Assembly (NCBI GenBank): GCA_958439155.1
Contig: CAUBUJ010000063.1
Location: 1-9,369 of the forward strand
Origin: an uncultured Veillonellaceae bacterium
GTDB taxonomy: Bacteria; Bacillota; Negativicutes; Veillonellales; Dialisteraceae
Length of the DNA: 9,369 nt
Reading direction: 5' to 3'
Shown: one piece after another, positions 6,886 through 9,369 of the stretch
How the letters are laid out: each line of letters opens with the position of its first letter
Position numbering within the stretch: position 1 is the first letter of the stretch
Translations under genes and position numbers: made by a program
The notes under the pieces: generated by a model
Database searches by the model: none
Told to the model about the DNA's origin: nothing
Seen by the model: only the letters and a program-made list of their open reading frames with translations

Positions 6886-8228
6886 TGGCAAATTATCCAA
6901 GCATGCGCACCACAAAGCAGGGGCTCCGGCTGATCGAGCTTTCCGCGGTCAACCAGAAACCCCTCGTGTTTACCCGGCTCAAAGTGGGGGACGGCGACCT
7001 GCCTACAGGGACCAATACGATGGACCTGACGGCACTCATCCATGAGCGGCTCACAGCACCCATCATCAAGCGGGAAGATGTGAAAAATACAGAAGATGAT
7101 GAAGCCCGTATCCGGCTCATCTTCGGCGTATCCAATGAAACACTGACGGAAGATCTCCATATGAAAGAAGTGGGCGTGTACGCCAAAGTACAGGCCGACA
7201 GCTACACCGAAGGAGACTGGGGCGGGTACACCGGGGAAGAACTACTCTTTTCCTACACCAACGGCGGCGACACAGCGGACTACCTGCCGGACAAAAACAC
7301 GCCTCTCGATCTGCAGCAGTATGTGATCTATATTTCCGCCGGCAATGCCAGTACGGTAACTGTAGTGATCGCGAAAGACGCGCCGGCCCTTGCGGCAGAT
7401 CTGGAAGCGCATATCAATGACGGCAATGCCCATCCCGGCGTCTTCGCGCGTTACGTCAAAAAAGCGGGCGACACCATGACGGGTTCTCTGATTCTGAATC
7501 CCGGCGCCCATATTGATTTGCGGAAGACAGAGGGACAGGAAGGGACGCTCCTTACACCGGATACGTACGGCGGAAAAGCGGACCAGGCGACGAATGACGC
7601 CAGCGGTCATCCACTCATCAGTACCTACCTCACAAGAGACAACAACACAGCGGCTCCAGTGGACCTCGCGAATTCCTTGGACGCGGCGATCCGGGAAGGG
7701 CTGTACAATGTGGCGCTCGGCGAAGGAAAAGGCATCGGCGGGGATACCAATCAGCGATGGGGCAGATTACTAACACTTAACCCGAGTCTTGATAGTGATG
7801 GGGCGACTGATTTTCGGTGGCAGCTCTTTTTCTCCACCCTTGGAAAAATGCTGATCCGCCAGAAGATCAACGCAGGGAACTGGACGAACTGGGAACAGAT
7901 CGCCTACATGAGCCAGCTCAACGCCGTAGCCGCGCAGGCCGGTGTGGTAGCGGGGGACGTATCCAATGCCAATGCGTGGTGGATAAAACTTGGCGGGACG
8001 ATTCCGATAATTATCCAGGGGGTAAAAATCAATAATGCAACAATTCCTTTTCCAGTGGCCTTTCCATCCGCGATGCTTGCTGCGTCATATACAACAATCA
8101 ATGAAATCTACAATCTTGCGGCCCACATTACGTCCTATTCTAACAAAAATATTACCGTTTCCTGGAAAAGCCAGGGCGGCAGCGTAGGATATACGTATAA
8201 TGCTTTCTGGCTCTTTGTGGGATACTAA
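6885..8228 (+). CDS. tail fibre protein, with switchable C-terminal tip (currently tip A)
   Basis: The 447-residue fibre recognises the host surface. Residues 1-165 match the N-terminal attachment domain of P2 gpH-like fibres (TKQGLRLIELSAV, FTRLKVGDGDLP, LHMKEVGVYAKV). Then come a shaft segment with HPGVFARYVKKAGDTMTGSL (residues about 180-205) and a pyocin-knob-like part (QRWGRLLTLNP, LIRQKINAGNWTNWEQI; residues about 285-345). The end, from WWIKLGGTIPIIIQG on, resembles the Gp53-like C-terminal tip of phage fibres (FPVAFPSAMLAASY, WLFVGY). Residues 1-377 are constant in the proposed switch; residues 378-447 lie in the invertible segment. The tip is AT-richer than the body (35-47% GC in its central lines). 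The ATG overlaps the previous stop. Confidence 0.9.
   Translation: MANYPSMRTTKQGLRLIELSAVNQKPLVFTRLKVGDGDLPTGTNTMDLTALIHERLTAPIIKREDVKNTEDDEARIRLIFGVSNETLTEDLHMKEVGVYAKVQADSYTEGDWGGYTGEELLFSYTNGGDTADYLPDKNTPLDLQQYVIYISAGNASTVTVVIAKDAPALAADLEAHINDGNAHPGVFARYVKKAGDTMTGSLILNPGAHIDLRKTEGQEGTLLTPDTYGGKADQATNDASGHPLISTYLTRDNNTAAPVDLANSLDAAIREGLYNVALGEGKGIGGDTNQRWGRLLTLNPSLDSDGATDFRWQLFFSTLGKMLIRQKINAGNWTNWEQIAYMSQLNAVAAQAGVVAGDVSNANAWWIKLGGTIPIIIQGVKINNATIPFPVAFPSAMLAASYTTINEIYNLAAHITSYSNKNITVSWKSQGGSVGYTYNAFWLFVGY
8006..8022. repeat. left inverted repeat / candidate crossover site
   Basis: CCAGGGGG at 8015-8022 is the left copy of the inverted repeat. It abuts a perfect 10-bp AT-rich palindrome, GATAATTATC (8006-8015), which lies on the outer, constant side and shares one base with it. 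This could be a recombinase half-site arrangement. Confidence 0.5.
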
Positions 8229-8423
8229 ACTAAGCCTACCGCAAGCCATCCATATCCGTATGTTTCACTATCTCCATTGCAGTAAAATCCGGTATTGGTC
8301 ACATTATGGAAACGAGTTGCCCCGTCACCATTGCCGCCATTGTAAGGGATCCCTACGGCGGTTAATTTTTGGGTAAATGCAATTGGGTAGGTACACGTTC
8401 CTTTTCGAGTAAATCCCCCCTGG
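8015..8423. other. putative invertible DNA segment (tail fibre tip switch)
   Basis: The 409-bp segment is bounded by CCAGGGGG (8015-8022) and its inverse CCCCCTGG (8416-8423). It contains two alternative fibre C-termini facing each other. The plus-strand frame crosses the left repeat as ATC CAG GGG GTA; the minus-strand frame crosses the right repeat as AAC CAG GGG GGA. Exchange at the repeats gives ATC CAG GGG GGA TTT ACT, in frame, making a 442-residue fibre instead of 447. The two stop codons overlap in the middle (8225-8228). Inversion itself is inferred; no recombinase gene is in the window and the shared repeat is short. Confidence 0.75.
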
Positions 8424-8428
8424 TTCTT
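8225..8428 (-). pseudogene. silent alternative tail fibre tip cassette (tip B)
   Basis: On the minus strand a frame is open from 8428 to the TAG at 8227-8225, bounded upstream by TGA at 8431-8429 and without any start codon. Counted from the shared CAG codon it codes for 65 residues, which pair with the active tip: QG at the start, then YPIAF against FPVAF, and WLAVGLV against WLFVGY at the end, the closing pattern of Gp53-like fibre tips. It contains no internal stop. It is best read as a stored, not decayed, cassette that is expressed only after inversion; the pseudogene label means only that it is not translated in this orientation. Confidence 0.8.
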
Positions 8429-8436
8429 TCAAAGAA
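8416..8436. repeat. right inverted repeat / candidate crossover site
   Basis: CCCCCTGG (8416-8423) is the inverse of the left repeat. On the outer side it abuts TTCTTT-C-AAAGAA (8424-8436), a 6-bp-arm palindrome, mirroring the palindrome beside the left copy. The ribosome-binding site of the next gene starts within this palindrome and stays outside the invertible part. Confidence 0.5.
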
Positions 8437-8447
8437 AGGAGGCGCCT

Positions 8448-8909
8448 ATGAACGTTATAGACGCATTGAATCAATTATCAGAAACCTATGAGTACATCAC
8501 CGTATTTGACTCTCAAACTGGTGCACTCATCACATCCTACTGCCCGCAGGCGATGGACCGCACCGCGGAAGAGCTGGCGCAGAAAGCGGCCGCCGATTTT
8601 CCCGGGCAGGTCGTTCAGACCCTCTCCGCCTCTGACTGGCGGCGCATGAGAGCGGAGAATCTGCGCTGGATCGGCGGCAAGCTTCAGCCCTACACACCAA
8701 CGGCAGAAGAGACTGCCGCTGAGGAATTGGCCGCGCTGGATGGGAAGTATAAGGCGCAGGTAGAAGCGAAAAATGAAGACATTATCGAAGCGGTGACGGT
8801 GCTGCAGGACGAAGCCCTTGCGGAAGAACGCCGGCAGGAGCGGGCCGCCCTTGTCGCAGAATACGCGGCGGAGCGGCAGAAGCTCATTGAAAAATACGAG
8901 GAGGCGTAA
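8448..8909 (+). CDS. coiled-coil protein after tail fibre, possible fibre assembly chaperone
   Basis: I do not recognise a named family with certainty. The 153-residue protein begins with NVIDALNQLSETYEYITVFD, has a middle part with TAEELAQKAAADFPGQ, then LRWIGGKLQPYTPTAEE, and ends in a long charged helix rich in Ala, Glu, Lys and Arg (residues about 90-153, ending RQKLIEKYEEA) that should form a coiled coil. Genes in this place (XkdW in PBSX, U or gpG in Mu and P2) often help fibre folding or assembly, so that role is a positional inference. The ATG has AAAGGAGG (8435-8442) five bases upstream. GC content jumps from about 37% (8461-8520) to about 67% (8521-8580), suggesting a recombination joint inside the gene. 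Confidence 0.8.
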   Translation: MNVIDALNQLSETYEYITVFDSQTGALITSYCPQAMDRTAEELAQKAAADFPGQVVQTLSASDWRRMRAENLRWIGGKLQPYTPTAEETAAEELAALDGKYKAQVEAKNEDIIEAVTVLQDEALAEERRQERAALVAEYAAERQKLIEKYEEA

Positions 8910-8910
8910 T

Positions 8911-9036
8911 ATGGCTGTAAAATGTTGGATTTGCGGGCGCGATGAAAAAGACGGACTCTGTACGAACCCAAAATGCTGCCGGTCAAAACCGGTAGTTCCA
9001 AAGAAAAAGAAGGCCGAAAATGGCAAGGACAAATAG
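8911..9036 (+). CDS. small cysteine-rich (zinc-ribbon-like) protein
   Basis: This 41-residue protein begins at ATG 8911, one base after the previous stop, with GAGGAGG in a suitable place upstream. The sequence holds CWICGRDEKDGLC and PKCC, giving cysteines at positions 5, 8, 17, 22 and 23, a plausible single metal site, followed by a very basic tail (KPVVPKKKKAENGKDK). The position resembles that of tiny XkdX-type proteins behind the tail fibre, but I see no clear XkdX homology. Function unknown. It overlaps the next gene by 17 bp. Confidence 0.65.
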   Translation: MAVKCWICGRDEKDGLCTNPKCCRSKPVVPKKKKAENGKDK

Positions 9037-9369
9037 GATCATTCAGGCCGGGGCGGGACAGGAAGTCTACCTGTACGATGATGAGACGGATATACAAGTA
9101 TCCACCGAAGCGCCGGCCATGGCCGCCGTGCCGGTCACGATGGATGGAGAGACCCAATGGGCGCAGGGCGTAGACCAGACCGCGGAGACCATCGACTACC
9201 CGTCAAACATTTACGCGCCCAAAGGGGAGACGACGTACCGGCTCGCGGCAGTGACCGCCCGCGTGACGCCTGTCACCATCACGCAAGGCGCACATAGTAT
9301 CATGCTTGCCACATACAGCGAAATCGACGGCGCCGAAAAAGCCGTGCAAAGCGGGGACAGCGTCCGGAC
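9020..9369 (+). CDS. unrecognised phage protein, 3'-partial
   Basis: A frame is open from ATG 9020 to the window end (116 residues seen, no stop). It starts MARTNRIIQAGAGQEVYLYD, followed by beta-strand-like, Thr/Val-rich sequence (APAMAAVPVTMDGETQWA; YRLAAVTARVTPVTITQGAH). GAAGG (9009-9013) lies six bases before the ATG and gives a moderate ribosome site. Codon use and GC match the structural genes upstream. It overlaps the small cysteine-rich gene by 17 bp, so it is probably in the same operon. It could be a minor structural or fibre-associated protein; I do not recognise a family. Confidence 0.72.
   Translation, partial: MARTNRIIQAGAGQEVYLYDDETDIQVSTEAPAMAAVPVTMDGETQWAQGVDQTAETIDYPSNIYAPKGETTYRLAAVTARVTPVTITQGAHSIMLATYSEIDGAEKAVQSGDSVR

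Noticed and set aside
6885..8428. Diversity-generating retroelement acting on the fibre tip
   Set aside because: No reverse transcriptase and no template/variable repeat pair is visible; the alternative tip differs throughout and not only at adenine positions.
8006..8436. Resemblance of the repeat ends to Hin/Gin (hix/gix) sites, such as TTATCCA at the left and TTCTTTGAAAG on the minus strand at the right
   Set aside because: The full 26-bp architecture with two matching half-sites around a central dinucleotide cannot be aligned without gaps, so the invertase type is left open.

Overview
The window is a stretch of tail and baseplate genes from a contractile-tailed (myovirus-type) prophage or phage-tail-like element. 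The gene order matches the Bacillus PBSX xkd block: tape measure (XkdO-like), LysM tail protein (XkdP-like), hub protein (XkdQ-like), DUF2577 (XkdR-like), DUF2634 (XkdS-like), baseplate J (XkdT-like), YmfQ/DUF2313 (XkdU-like) and tail fibre (XkdV-like). Strong AAAGGAGG-type Shine-Dalgarno sites and the PBSX-like order point to a Firmicutes host. The fairly high GC of the structural genes (53-65% in the lines I counted) would suit a Negativicutes such as Mitsuokella, Selenomonas or Megasphaera, but that is a guess. No integrase, lysis or packaging gene is visible, so whether the element is intact cannot be judged.

Layout: 3-3952 holds four tightly coupled plus-strand genes (tape measure, which may begin upstream of the window, then XkdP, XkdQ and XkdR homologues), joined by ATGA-type or short overlaps. 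At 3956-4617 the chain is broken by an AT-rich, minus-strand hicA-hicB toxin-antitoxin pair with its own promoter, palindromic operator candidate and terminator. The structural chain resumes at 4639-8228 (XkdS, XkdT, XkdU homologues and the tail fibre). Downstream are a coiled-coil protein of possible fibre-chaperone role (8448-8909), a 41-residue cysteine-rich protein (8911-9036), and an unrecognised gene that runs off the end (9020-9369).

The most interesting part is 8015-8423. The plus-strand fibre gene ends with a receptor-tip-like C-terminus of 70 residues. Directly behind it, on the minus strand and tail to tail, lies a second, start-less open frame that encodes a different C-terminus of the same kind. 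Both begin at the same codons (CAG GGG) inside an 8-bp inverted repeat, CCAGGGGG / CCCCCTGG. Inverting the segment between the repeats would join the silent tip to the fibre body exactly in frame. This looks like a phase-variable host-range switch, analogous in logic to Mu G-segment or P1 C-segment inversion, but only the fibre tip lies inside the segment. No invertase gene is in the window.

Together the genes build the tail tube scaffold, the baseplate hub and wedge, and the fibre that recognises the host. HicAB is an accessory cargo (moron). The invertible tip would let one lineage produce particles with two receptor specificities.
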